From Perognathus longimembris pacificus (lineage: Eukaryota; Chordata; Mammalia; Rodentia; Heteromyidae), in assembly GCF_023159225.1 (NCBI RefSeq), contig NC_063174.1, forward strand, positions 30,835,983 through 30,899,982: DNA of 64,000 bases, written 5' to 3'. The translations under genes were made by a program, and so were the position numbers. Each line of letters begins with the position of its first letter. The first letter of the stretch is position 1. This document shows, piece by piece, positions 10,862 to 21,795 of the stretch. The notes under the pieces are model-generated. The model was not told where the DNA came from, did no database searches, and worked only from the letters and a program-made list of their open reading frames with translations.

Positions 10862-11052
10862 CCAAATATGGCCTAGTGGCAAGTGCTTGCCTCATATACA
10901 TGAAGCCCTGAGTTCGATTCCCCAACACCACATATATAGAAAACAGCCAGAAGTGGCGCTGTGGCTCAAGTGGCAGAGTGCTAGCCTTGAGCAAAAAGAA
11001 GCCAGGGACAGTGCTCAGGCCCTGAGTCCAAGGCCCAGGATTGGAAAAAAAA
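10862..11052 (+). mobile_element. IDL-Geo dimeric SINE
   Basis: The left ID-like monomer runs 'atatggcctagtggcaagtg' to 'gttcgattccccaacacc', containing a tRNA B box (GTTCGATTCC). The right Geo monomer runs 'gccagaagtggcgctgtggc' to 'ccaaggcccaggattgg', followed by an A-rich tail. Divergence is low. Confidence 0.9.
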
Positions 11053-11559
11053 AGGGGGAGGGGGAACACAAAAGAACCTTTAATAAGAAGAGAAATGATT
11101 AATGTGCAGCCTGGCAACCCTTTGCCAGGCACTGGAGAAAATGGGGTGTCTACATCGCCTTATTGAAGCTCCTAGCTGGTTTAACATCTTTCACAAGTGA
11201 ACCATGGGCTTTCATGTCAAGGCTGCTGTTGGCAGAACAGAAGCACAATGACCTTTTCAGAGACCTTGAATTGGGTGGGTTTTAATTTAATCATTTGTAT
11301 TATTAAAGTTATTGTTCTCTTCTTTCCCTTCTACTAGATCCTAAGTTTCCTAAGAATAGAGGTCCTGAATAGAGGTCAGGCAGCAGTATGACAAGTTTCT
11401 TTTCTTCTTTTTCTTTTTAATGAATCTCACACCACAGGTCTCTTTAATCATCATCTCCAGCTGTCCAGGTAGAAGGATAAATAGGTCAGAGGTTTCATAA
11501 CATAATCAGAAATGTTCTGTGTGTGGAGATTTGCTAACCAATATTTGTGGGTTAAAGAG
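11053..11559. other. PRKCH intron, unclassified
   Basis: Nothing recognised beyond a pyrimidine-rich patch near 11398-11416. Confidence 0.45.
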
Positions 11560-11692
11560 CTTTTTTTAATTAAATATTTTTAAACATTGTTATTATAAAT
11601 GTGATATACCAGAGGGGTTACCATTTTGTAAGTCAAGTAGTGAGTACATTTCTTGTTGGACAATACCACCCCTTCCTTCCCTCTCCAGAAGA
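11560..11692 (-). repeat. L1 3'UTR fragment
   Basis: The + strand shows 'taccagaggggttaccattt', 'gtgagtacatttcttgttgg' and 'aataccacccctt', the antisense of the rodent L1 3' end that is better preserved at 17051-17200. Confidence 0.75.
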
Positions 11693-11719
11693 GCTTTTTG
11701 TTTTTGCTTTTGTTTTTTG

Positions 11720-11941
11720 GTTGTAGAGCTTGAACTCAGGGCTTGGATGCTATTCCTGAGTTCTTTCTCTTAAGGCTAGTGCTCTACCACTTTGAGTCAC
11801 AGTGCTACTTCTGCTTTTCTGGTGGTTAATTGAAGATAAGTCTCATGGGCTATCCTGCCTAGGCTGGCTTCAAATCTTGATCCTCAGATCTTAGCCTCCT
11901 GAGTAACTAGGATTACAGGGGTGTGCCACTGGCACCCAGCA
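11720..11941 (-). mobile_element. B1-Geo composite SINE
   Basis: The + strand shows 'agagcttgaactcagggctt', 'ctctaccactttgagtcac' and 'gtgtgccactggcacccagc'. It sits just beyond the 5' side of an L1 fragment in the same orientation. Confidence 0.85.
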
Positions 11942-11995
11942 CACAGAATTTTTGTAAGTTAGAACAAACTCTTGTGGACAGAATGAATACATTCT

Positions 11996-12000
<5 letters not shown>

Positions 12001-12054
<54 letters not shown>

Positions 12055-12062
12055 GCACGCAC
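12001..12062. repeat. Compound (TC)15-(AC)n microsatellite
   Basis: Fifteen TC units switch at 12031 to about 16 AC units, the last few with CG interruptions. Confidence 0.97.
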
Positions 12063-12189
12063 CTTGTCAACTATCAAAGATCTGTAATTTTTCTTAGCAG
12101 TTGATCATTAGGCTGATTTTGAATATGAGAAATGTGTACCTAGAATGAAGAAGGCTGCTGACCTCCTTTGCATCAAGAAGAAACAGAGG

Positions 12190-12350
12190 GGGTTGGAAGT
12201 ATGGCTCAGTTGAAAGAGCACTAGCCAGTATGTGACAGTGTCAGGTTCTCAGTCTCAGAGAAGAAGGAGGAGGAAGAGGAGGAGGAAGAGAAGGAGGAGA
12301 AGGAGTAGGAGGAGGAGAAGGAGGACCACGAAGGAAAGAAAGAAATAGAG
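12190..12350 (+). mobile_element. tRNA-derived ID-like SINE with polypurine tail
   Basis: The A-box-like 'tatggctcagttgaaagagc' (about 12201) and a decayed B-box region 'gtcaggttctcagtctcag' precede a GGA/GAA tail at 12256-12350. The arrangement matches 7296-7500. Confidence 0.6.
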
Positions 12351-12412
12351 GATATAGTATAGTGTGCCTCTGGAAATGCCTTCTCTTGAACTCCATACAC
12401 ACACACATATAC

Positions 12413-13168
12413 ATATATCTTTATTGGATGCACAGAGGGGTTATAGTACATAAGTGAGGTAATGAGTATACTTCTTTTTAAACACTGTTACTCCCTCCTC
12501 TCCTGCCTACTCTTCTCCCACCAAGTTGCATAGTTCATTTCCAACAGTGTCCAGTAAGTATCATTGATGCATTAGTTCATCCTTTGTCCTGCTGTTTCTG
12601 TGATTCCCTTTCCCTTCCACAGATCAGATAAACATATATAAGACAAATGGGTACAGAAAACTGAAACAGAAAAAAGAAATAAATAGCTGAATACAGCATA
12701 TAATGAGAATCTCTTCTTTCCAATTCTTGAAGTTCATATTGGTATGCTTCGTTATATATGGTCCTATGTACTTAGTAATTTGACTTTTGAGATCCTTTGT
12801 TAAGAATATCACAGACATAGTCCAGTTATTACAAAGGAGGGAAACCATGGAACCTAGTTTTCTTTGGGCCTGGCTTACTTCATTTAATATAATTTTTCCA
12901 GGTCTTTTCCTTACAAATGGGGCAATGTCATTCTTTCTGATGGAAGCATAGAACTCCATTGTGTATATGTGCCACATCTTCTTGGTTCCATATCATACCT
13001 ATGGTAAATAATGCTGCAATGAACATGGTTGTACTGGTAGCTTTAGTATGGCCTTGTTTGTGGTCATTTGGGTAAAGGCCCAGGAGTGGGATTGCTGGGT
13101 CATAGCAGAGCTCTATGTTTAGTCTTCGGAGACACCTCCTTACTGCTTTCCAGAGTTGCCCTGCTTTT
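12413..13168 (-). repeat. 5'-truncated, degraded L1 (ORF2 end plus 3'UTR)
   Basis: On the minus strand, [18 protein letters not shown] is readable from 12977, followed by S-Q-A-Q-R. Upstream, 'gtgggattgctgggtcatag' on the + strand is the antisense of the Y-D-P-A-A-P region. The frame is shifted near 12905, and the 3'UTR ends near 12413. Confidence 0.85.
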
Positions 13169-14091
13169 TAATAGCAGTATTTGGTGGATGATACAGAATA
13201 GAAGTCATTTGTATGGCTTGGGCATGGAAAGAGGAATGGCAATAGCACTAACTTCCTCTTCCTTTAACAATGCTGCTTGGACCAGGTTCCTGGACTAACA
13301 CTACATTGGCTAACAAAGGGATCAGTGTTGGGCCTGGGTGCATGGGGCTGGGATTCCATCTTTGAGCTTCATTGAACTTTACCTGATTTAACCAGCACTG
13401 TCAAATGTACTGAGTTAAGCTACTGGAATGGCTTGGAATTCCAGAAAAGCAATAAAGGTTACAAAACACAGAAGAGACAGCCCATTGTCAACATTGAAAA
13501 GAGACTGAGTTTATTTACAGGAAGAAGTGGCTGGGTTCCAGTCATCATCAGGTTGGAAAATACCAACAACTATCTACTCTTCTGACCCATTGTGGAAATA
13601 GCAAGAGCACAGGGCACTTTTTGTGCTGCGTTTTATTTGGAAACATTAAAAACACCAGTGCAGAATGTATCTATAGAGATAAAAAGTATTTTGGTATATG
13701 TAGGTTGATTTCCACCTGCCTGGTAAGGCATTGGCCCACTGGTGTTTTCAAACGTACTCACTCACTTGCTCACTTGTTTGGTACCTAGTCCAGCAAGATC
13801 AGCTGGAGCAAGTTTTATTTCCTTTTACTTTTAGACAGATAAAGCCTACTTCCCACCCAAAGAGCACATGGTAACTGGTAGTGAGGCAGGTGCAGCCATC
13901 TCCAGAGCATCACCTTCCTCCCGGAGTTTTAATAACAGAAGCAAGAAGAGAGGAGAGGAAGGCTGAGACTGGGATCAAGATGATGGTGGAGAACCATGCC
14001 AGACAGGCCAAAAATTTCCAGAAAAAGTCATGTTACACTCAAGAAAGGCATTGATTTTTAAAATTTTTAAATGATTTTTTTTTTCTGCCAG
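13169..14091. other. PRKCH intron, unclassified
   Basis: No repeat family, conserved ORF or strong regulatory cluster was recognised. Confidence 0.5.
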
Positions 14092-14332
14092 GCATCCGTG
14101 TCCCTATGCCTGTAATCCTAGCTAGGAGGCTAAGATTGAGGATTGCACTTTAAAGCTAGCCAGGGCAGGAAAGTTTTTGAGACTATTATCTCCAATTAAT
14201 CACCAAAAATCTGGAAGTGGAGTTGTGGCTCAAGTGGCAGAGCACTACTAGCCTTGAGCAACAAAAAGCTCAAGGACAATACCCAGGCCCTGTGTTCAAG
14301 CCCAAGAATCAGCACACACACACAAAAAAAGA
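14092..14332 (+). mobile_element. B1-Geo composite SINE
   Basis: It starts 'aggcatccgtgtccctatgc', has 'gttgtggctcaagtggcaga' as the A-box region and 'gtgttcaagcccaagaatc' as the B-box region, and ends in a short CA then A tail. Confidence 0.85.
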
Positions 14333-14621
14333 TTTTTTTTCATATGATTACTTACTTATATATGCCTCCTTCTGAACTTATTTCTCCCACCTATTGCTGC
14401 CTGGTGCTTCTTCTGTCTGGCAGCTCTTGAGGAACTTGTAAATATTAGCAGCATCCTTCTATCATCTCCAATAGAAAGACCGCGGTTGGTAATAAAGTCA
14501 AGTGATGAGACTGGAAGACTTCTGGCTATTTTTAAGCCATCACTTTTCTCCCCCTTATCTTAACACCTGTTCTGGGTGCATTTCTCAGCCACTATTCCCT
14601 CCTTAAAAGTGGGAGAAAAGA

Positions 14622-14905
14622 ATGTGTAATCCTGGCTACTCCGGAACTGAGATCTGAAGATCAAGGTTCAAAGCCCAAGCAGACAAATACTAGAAATGTA
14701 TCTCCAACTAACAGAAAAAAAGCCAGAAGTGGAGGTATGAGTTAAGTAGTAGAGTGCCAGCCTTTAGTGAAAAAGCTAATGGACAAAGCATGAGTCCCTG
14801 AGTTCAAGCCCCAGTGTAGAAGGAGAAACAAGAAAGGGAAGGGAGGAGAGGAAAGGGGGAGGAAGGGCAAGGGGAAAGGAAGGGAAGGGGAAGTGGAAGA
14901 TGAAG
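14622..14905 (+). mobile_element. B1-Geo composite SINE with (GGAA)-type tail
   Basis: It is 5'-truncated, starting at 'gtgtaatcctggctactcc'. The Geo part ends 'gagttcaagccccagtgtag', and a purine-only tail of about 85 bases with GGAAG motifs follows (14821-14905). Confidence 0.82.
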
Positions 14906-15052
14906 ATCACATGGGCCAGGAGAGGAAGTGCAAGCTAAGGAGACCACCAAGTAATGTTAGTTCTTATCCAGGTGAAGCCCCCGATGGTTGGCCAGTGTTC
15001 TTCTGCGACGTTTCCAATCTCTTTCTCAGGTCAGAATCCATTGAGAAGATGC

Positions 15053-15220
15053 AGCATAATGACTGAGAGCAAAGGCTCTCATGTCACACAGGCCTGGGTT
15101 CAGATCCCAGATTCCAGATGGGGTCTTCCTCGATTTCCTAATCTGGAAAGTGAGAAGAATAATCGTGGTTGCTCTGAGAACTTAATAGAACTAATTTGAA
15201 ACACTTAAATCAATTCCAGA
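15053..15220 (+). repeat. MIR SINE remnant
   Basis: The classic order is present: 'gactgagagcaaaggctctc', 'cctgggttcagatcccag', then 'gatttcctaatctggaaagt'. One of the clearer MIRs in the window. Confidence 0.8.
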
Positions 15221-15731
15221 TGGAATACATACATAATAAAAATGGCTGTAAGTGGTAATATTTATGCAATAATATTTTAGCAGCCTGTACCCTTCTTTTC
15301 TCCAGCTCTCCAGTCCTACCCTTTCCCCTTCCCAAGCTAGTCTAGACAACTGGCCAGAGTGACTGATCGAAGTTAGGAAATTTTTAGATTGCTTCTCCAG
15401 AGCTGTTCCAAAGGTACTCCATGCTCCTTCCAATCTTTCAAACCCCATCCCACACAGTAGACTGCCATAAGCCTCATCTCAGGTATAGAAGTCTGTTCTG
15501 CGTTTTCCCCTGGAGAAGCGGCTTAGTAACACCAGGCCCAGGCCTAGGCCCTGCTGTCTGTTCTTTCCTATGCTCCAGTAGCTTACCAGCTCAGCCTCCT
15601 CTCATCTGTAACCACCTCTCTCAGCTGGAGGACGCTGCTGGCACAAGTCCACCCCAGGTCCAAGCACCACCATGGCCAGTAGAAGGGACATGAGAGGACC
15701 AGAGCAGTGACTCTATCTGCGATAGTAACAA
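15221..15731. other. PRKCH intron, unclassified
   Basis: Short open frames on both strands show no family resemblance. Slightly GC-richer than its surroundings at 15520-15690. Confidence 0.4.
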
Positions 15732-15736
15732 AACAC

Positions 15737-15780
<44 letters not shown>
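15732..15780 (+). repeat. (CA)n microsatellite, about 22 units
   Basis: CA array with no recognisable SINE adjoining it. Confidence 0.97.
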
Positions 15781-16446
15781 TGGGTTCATTTTGTTAGCCC
15801 CTGAGAGGCCATGGCAAGCTTGACCGTGCACCATGGGTGTGCTTGACCATCATGCCAAGGATCCCTCCATTCTATGACTTGACCTATTTCACTTCACTCT
15901 TCCCTAGGACTCTCTTTACAGTGGTAAAATACCTCCTTCACATTTGGGAGGCCTCCTTGGAATACTGACAGAATGTCCTGTGGCTTCGTTTCCTTTCCTT
16001 CTTGGCTTGGCGGTGTGGGCTACTAACTCTGTCTGCCTTTTGTCTAAGATCTGAAAAGGAAGGGAAGAAGAAGGTCATTCTGTGTAGCCAACAGCCAAAT
16101 CTAACTATGAGGTACAAAATTCAATGTTTTCTGACTCCTGGAAGAAAACGTTATAAGACTAATTGTTCTATTTATATAACCAGTCCCATCTTAGGAAGTC
16201 AGACACATTTTGAAAAGGAAAAAAAAAATCCTTTCACCACTGCTTACATTTTAATGAGTTTCAAAGTACATTTGGATCCTGTTATCTTCAGACCTACAAT
16301 TACACGGGGTGAATTTAAACTCTATCATCTGGAACATCCAACAACTAAAAACCCAAGTCTCCTGAGTTGTAACTGAGCCCAGTAGCAGCGCTGTATCTGA
16401 CACAGATTGACAGATTGACAAGGAAGTGCTCTACTGTGTCTGTCTC

Positions 16447-16448
<2 letters not shown>
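15781..16448. other. PRKCH intron, unclassified
   Basis: A 124-codon open frame (16002-16376) has no recognisable domain and no conserved start context, and is not called. Nothing else was recognised. Confidence 0.4.
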
Positions 16449-16502
<54 letters not shown>

Positions 16503-16716
16503 CAGTCCTGGGGCTTGAACTCAGGGCCTAGGTGCTATCCCCATTTTTGCTGAAGGCTGGTGCTCTACTATGGCAGCCACACTTCCACTCCTAGTTTTAT
16601 GATAATTAGAGATAAGAGTCTCAGGGACTTTTCTACCCCAGCTAGCTTGAAACCTTGATACTCCCATCTTATCCTCCTAAGTGGCTAGGACTACAGGTGT
16701 GAGCCACAGCACCCAG
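16449..16716 (-). mobile_element. B1-Geo composite SINE with long (CA)n tail
   Basis: The (GT)26 array at 16449-16500 runs straight into 'gccagtcctggggcttgaac' at 16501. On the minus strand it is therefore the 3' tail of the SINE. The left end is near 'gtgagccacagcacccaga'. Confidence 0.88.
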
Positions 16717-17025
16717 ATCTGTCTCACTTCTGCTGGTAGCACAGGTGGATGGAGCTTGCGTGTTCTTGGTTTTATTTTAAGATTATCTTAGGAATGATTA
16801 CTGTCAGGAATTTTTTTCTAAGGTCCATTCCAGCTGCTCTCTAGTTGGGTCTGAGACTAAGAATGTGCAGATCGTGTTTTGTCTTTTCCTGGCTGCAAGG
16901 TAGAGCAACAACAGGGATGGCCAGATGAGCCTCAGGGGTGAAGGCTGACCTTAGATTTTACTCTCTTCTCTCAGAGCTCTGAGGTAGAACAAGATGGACC
17001 TATATGTGATTTTAAAGATACTATT

Positions 17026-17041
17026 AACAGTGCCATTTCTT
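17026..17041. repeat. Target-site duplication of L1, left copy
   Basis: AACAGTGCCATTTCTT here is repeated exactly at 18800-18815, at the other end of the minus-strand L1. The last T is shared with the poly(T) of the element. Confidence 0.95.
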
Positions 17042-18799
17042 TTTTTTTTCTCAAATTTTTATTATCAAACTGATGTACAGAGAGGTTACAGTATCATACG
17101 TTGGGCATTGGATACATTTCTTGTACTGTTTGTTGCCTTGTCCCTCATGCCCCCCTCCCTCCCCCCCTTTCCCTCCCCCCCCCCAGGTGTTCAGTTCACT
17201 TACACCAAACAGTTTTGCAAGTATTGCTTTTGTAGTTATTTCTCTTTTTTTACCCTGTGTCTCTCAAATTTGGTATTCCCTTTGAATTTCCTACTTCCAA
17301 TACCAGTAAACACGGTTTCCCATATACTCAGATAAGATTACAGAGATAGTGTAGGTACAACCATAGGAAGGTGATACAAGAACTTCATCAATAATAGAAA
17401 CTACACATACACATAGGACGTTGAAAGTAGTTACAACTGTGATATATCACTTTTTTCCATAACGTGGAGTTCATTTCACTTAGCATCATCTTATGTGTTC
17501 CTAAGGGTATAGCTATTGGGCCTTGTGATGCTCTGCTATGGCTTGCCTAAACCTGTACTAATTATTCCCAATAAGGGAGGCCATAGAGTCCATGTTTCTT
17601 TGGGTCTGGCTCACTTCACTTAGTATAACTTTTTCCAAGTCCTTCCATTTCCTTACAAATGGAACAATGTCATTCTTTCTGATAGAGGCATAAAATTCCA
17701 TTGTGTAAATGTACCACATTTTCCTGATCCATTCATCTATGGAGGGGCATCTGGGTTGGTTCCAGCTTCTCGCTATGACAAATTGTGCTGCGATGAACAT
17801 TGTTGTGCTGGTGGCATTACTGTGATTTTGTTTGTGGGCTTTTGGATAGATACCCAACAGTGGGGCAGCTGGGTCATAGGGGAGTTCTATATTGAGCCTT
17901 CTAAGGAATCTCCATACTGCTTGCCAGAGTGGCTGAACCAGTTTACATTCCCACCAACAATGAAGTAGGGTTCCCTTTTGGCCACATCCCCTCCAACAAT
18001 TGTTATTATTAGTTTTCTTGATATATGACATTCTTGCTGGGGTGAGATGGAATCTCAATGTTGTTTTGATTTGCATTTCCTTTATGGCCAGTGATGTAGA
18101 GCATTTTTTCATATGTCTATTGGCCATTCTCATTTCCTCATCAGAGAAGTTTCTTTGTAATTCTTTAGCCCACTTGATGAGGGGGCTATTGGTTCTTTGC
18201 GGTTTTGTTTTGGAAGAAGGTAATTTTTTTAGTTCTGCATATATTTTAGAGATGAGGCCTTTGTCTGTTGAATGTCCGGTAAAGATCTTCTCCCAGTCTG
18301 TGGGCTTTCTGTTTATCTTGAGAGCTATGTCCTTTGCCGTGCAGAAGCTCTGGAGTTTGATGCAGTCCCATTTGTCCAACCTTTCTTTGATTAGTAGCCT
18401 TTCAGGGTCTTTGTTAAGGAAGTTCTGTCCTGTGCCAAGGAGCCCAAGTGTTTCTCCTACTCCTTCCTTTAGTGTTTTCAGGGTACCTGCTTTGATTTCA
18501 AGGTCTTTAATCCATTTGGAATTGATTTTGGTGCAGGGTGATATATAAGGATCTAGTTTTAGTTTGTTGCATGTGTTGAGCCAGTTTTGCCAGCACCACT
18601 TGTTAAAGAGGCTATCTTTCTTCCATACTATTGTTTTAGCTCCTTTATCAAAGATTAAGTAGGCATAGTTCTGTGGGTTTAATTCTGGGTCTTCAATTCT
18701 GTTCCATTGGTCTTCAGGCCTGTTCCGGTGCCAATACCAAGCTGTTTTTATTACTATAGCTTTATAATACAGCTTGAAGCTGGGTATTGTAATTCCTCC
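17041..18799 (-). mobile_element. 5'-truncated L1 with perfect 16-bp target-site duplication
   Basis: On the + strand the insertion begins with a T tract (17041-17049, the inverted poly(A)). It continues through a G-rich 3'UTR, seen as C runs at 17150-17184, into the C-terminal third of ORF2, and stops at 18799 inside ORF2. The exact duplication at both ends and the open ORF2 frame show a relatively recent insertion by target-primed reverse transcription. The endonuclease and reverse-transcriptase catalytic regions are missing, so it cannot move by itself. Confidence 0.95.
17558..18799 (-). pseudogene. L1 ORF2 C-terminal part, uninterrupted frame
   Basis: The frame is open for about 413 codons from the truncation point to the stop at 17558. 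Checked by eye, it contains no stop upstream of the TTG codon at 18377-18379. Visible landmarks are [12 protein letters not shown] near the N-terminal end, D-K-W-D-C-I-K-L-Q, the cysteine-rich [14 protein letters not shown] zinc-knuckle-like motif, and the end S-L-I-G-N-N. Full-length ORF2 encodes an endonuclease and reverse transcriptase of about 1,250-1,300 residues; here only the thumb/C-terminal segment remains. It has no start codon or promoter of its own. Confidence 0.92.
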
Positions 18800-18914
18800 A
18801 ACAGTGCCATTTCTTGAGGGCTTTCTTGGTGCTGTTATGCTATATTATAGCTATGTTATGCTAATATTTTCATGGACTCACCATGGCCTCTTAAGTACAA
18901 GAAAAATCTTCCTT

Positions 18915-18995
18915 TCCTAGCTGAGGTTCTGAGGCTTAGAGAAGCTGAGAAAGTGCCCCTAGACCACACAGCCCCTCAGTGTTGGAGCTGATATA
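18915..18995 (-). repeat. MIR SINE remnant
   Basis: The + strand text 'tgaggcttagagaagctgag' and 'gaccacacagcccctcagtg' is the antisense of the MIR 3' half. It lies about 100 bp beyond the 5' end of the L1. Confidence 0.7.
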
Positions 18996-19329
18996 CATGC
19001 ACAAGGAGGAGAATAATGGAGCCTGACCAGTTAGCCTCTGCTTTCCATATGAGGGCAGACCACCACATTGAGCATTTATTCATGGTTTAGAAAAGTTGTT
19101 TGAGGACAGGCTAAAGCAAGCCTAGCACACATCTGCACACTTCAATTTAAAATTGCCCTCAGGAGGGAGCTTGGCTCAATGCCTTTTCCTGAGGTTCTAT
19201 CTTCTCTGTGGTCCAGGGTATGGAGCAACCCATTCTCTAGGCCAGGTGAGACTCTACTTCCTGTAGGAGCCTCACCTTCAATTCCATTCTCATGAGAGCT
19301 GTAGAGAAAGGAACCTATGAGGGTAAGCT

Positions 19330-19545
19330 CCAGTAGTTCAACACCTATAATCCTAGCTACTCAGGAGGCTGAGATCTCAGGATCAAGGTTCAAAGTCAGC
19401 CTTGGCTGGAAAATCCATGAGACTTGTATTTCCAGTTAGCCACCAAAGAAGCCAGAAATAGAACTATGGCTCAAGCCAGCCTTGAGTGAAAAAGCACCCA
19501 GGCCCTAAGTTCTGGCCCCAGTACCAACACAAAGAAAAACAAATG
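19330..19545 (+). mobile_element. B1-Geo composite SINE
   Basis: 'acacctataatcctagctac' through 'atctcaggatcaaggttcaa', then a Geo part shortened inside ('ctatggctcaagccagcctt'). Confidence 0.82.
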
Positions 19546-20824
19546 AGCCTTTGGGAACAGGTTCTCCTGTGGGAACACTCTCTCCTGGCCTCCAGGGTGG
19601 GACTTCCATTTGAAGTGGAGTCTGACTTTGCCCCCTGGGCCCCTTACCCACTCTCTCCAGAGTTCTCTTGCAGACCTAGGAAACTTTCTGCTTCCTTTGG
19701 TAAATGTGCGCAGAATCCTTCCTGCACTCATATTGTCCTCGGGGCTGACTTTCTGGTTTAGACCACAGTCAGGGAGAAGGCCAGTTTAGGTGAGGAAGTC
19801 TGAAGAGAGGCCTTAGACAAGGATGAAGAGGATTGAACTTAATTGGCATTTGGGTCCCATTATAGACATTAGCAGTTGAGAACATTTTCTGCAAAAGCAT
19901 TGTGCTGTTACCCCATCCCCTCCAGCAGTGTGAGGTGGGGTGCTGGGGAGGAGGGGGAAGTCAGGGAGTCCTGTGACTGACTGGGATGGCACGTTCTCAG
20001 CCTGCAGCTCTCCACACCTGCACTAGGTGTGCTGTGACCCAATTCAGGCCATTTTCTTAACTCAGAGGTTCATGGTGACAACAAGCCACTTCCCCCAAAA
20101 GTCTATTTTAACACCCCTTGATGGTTCCTGCTCCCTGGTATTCATCCTTTATCTTCTTCATGGGCCCTATCTGCTGCCACTCTGGCTTCCTTCTCTCTAT
20201 GCCAGTGATTAGAAGCATAAAAATCAGAAAGGTATGCCAGCCAGCTGTGAGGCAACGAAGAGTGGAAGGAGATGTGGCTGGTAGGGGAGCTCAGGGCACC
20301 CCTGAGCAACCCCAGGCCATTCCTATGAAGAAGGAACACAAATCCAGTGTTCTAGAATATACTATGTTTCCAGAAAGCGTGAGTAGCCTGACTTGCATGG
20401 GATATGATGTTTCCCAGCTTTTAAATGTTTGATAAGTAATTAAAATTGTTTTTAGACACCCCATCTAGACTAAATAAAAATTATCTGAGGCTTGGAGCTG
20501 GTTGAAGTTCTGTTCATCCTTTCCTTCCCTTTGCTCTCTCCTTGTAACCTTGCCTCCTTTCTGAAAGTCAGCTCTTTAAACCCTGACCTGCACCCCTCAT
20601 TTCAATGGTGAGCCATCTCTGTGTGGGTACCCACATATCCCAAGTGCAAAGCTGAGCAACCTTAGAGATTCTCCAAATGTTAGTAAGCTCCCTAGGGAAC
20701 TGACGCATCACTGGTAATGTGGAAACCGAAGTAAACCATGGGCACATTCAAGGAGGTTGAGGCAAGAGGGAGTTTTTGAAGTCCAGACCAGAAGATTGTA
20801 TAAATGGTTGAAATAATCTTTGGG
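19546..20824. other. PRKCH intron, unclassified
   Basis: A G-rich tract with three runs of 4-5 G lies at 19935-19955. Open frames on both strands (19471-19761, 20118-20432) show no recognisable family. Confidence 0.4.
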
Positions 20825-21038
20825 GCCAGGCACTGGTGCCTCATGTCTATAATCTTAGCTGGTCTGGAAACAAAGATCTGAGGATTGCAGTTTGTCACCA
20901 GTCCAAGCAAGAAAGTTTGTGAGACTCTTATCTTCAATTAACCACCCAAAAGACAGAAGTAGAGCACTCGCTTTTTACACAAAAGCTTAGGGACAGCGCC
21001 CAGGCCCTGAGTTCAAGCCCCAGGACTGGCACATGCAC

Positions 21039-21078
<40 letters not shown>
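20825..21078 (+). mobile_element. B1-Geo composite SINE with (CA)n tail
   Basis: 'ggcactggtgcctcatgtct' through 'ttatcttcaattaaccaccc', then a Geo part in which the A-box region is deleted. The tail 'actggcacatgcacacacgc' grades into about 20 CA units (21043-21078), a clear intermediate between SINE tail and microsatellite. Confidence 0.87.
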
Positions 21079-21079
<1 letters not shown>

Positions 21080-21342
21080 ATTGGCTATGAGATCACTTAC
21101 AAAGTGGCCTCAGTCCAAATTTGGGCCATTGCTAGGCAGAAGGCTTGCACAATTATTTTCAGTGTCAAGTTTTTGGTGGTCTTCATGTAAGAATGTGGTT
21201 CTGGCAGAGTTTTCCATTATTGTTTGTATTTATTATCAGGCACATGTACATAAACTACCTTCTTTTGAGACCTCCTGGCTTTGCTGTTGATAGGGTTTGA
21301 CACAAGTGATTCCATTTTTATTCTGACAACTTTTACGACCTC

Positions 21343-21569
21343 AAAAAATCATAAAAGCTAGGGGCTGGGAATATGGCCTGGTGGTAGAGTGCTTGTCTCA
21401 CATACATGAAGCCCTGGGTTCGATTCCTCAGCACCATATATGGAGAAAAAGCCAGAAGTAGTGCTGTGGCTCAAGTGGTAGAGTGCTAGCCTTGAGCAAA
21501 AAGAAGCCAGAGACAGTGCTCAGGACCTGAGTTCAAGCCCCAGGACTGACAAAAAAAATCATAAAAGCT
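21343..21569 (+). mobile_element. IDL-Geo SINE with perfect 17-bp target-site duplication
   Basis: AAAAAATCATAAAAGCT at 21343-21359 is repeated at 21553-21569. Between them lies a complete dimer: ID-like 'aggggctgggaatatggcct' to 'gttcgattcctcagcacc', then Geo 'gccagaagtagtgctgtggc' to 'ttcaagccccaggactgac'. It landed at the 5' edge of an older B1-Geo SINE. Confidence 0.95.
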
Positions 21570-21795
21570 GAGTCCTAGTGGCTCATGACCATAATCTTAG
21601 CTATTCAAAAGGCTGAGAGTCAGAGAGCTGCTGTTCAAGGCCAACCCAGGCAGAAAAGGCTGAGAGTCTCCATCTTCAAGATAACCAACAAAAAGTTAAG
21701 CTGTAGGCATGGCTCATGTGGTACAGTGCCAGCCTAGCAACTCAGCTGAACAACAGTGCAAGACCCTAAAATTTGAACTCCAAAACAAAAAGGGA
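21570..21795 (+). mobile_element. Old B1-Geo composite SINE
   Basis: 'gagtcctagtggctcatgac' through 'gagagctgctgttcaaggcc' and a diverged tRNA-like part 'gcatggctcatgtggtacag'. It is clearly older than the IDL-Geo directly upstream. Confidence 0.7.

Noticed and set aside
18000..18548. 182-codon + strand open frame
   Set aside because: It is the exact antisense of the L1 ORF2 coding strand; low stop density there is a by-product.
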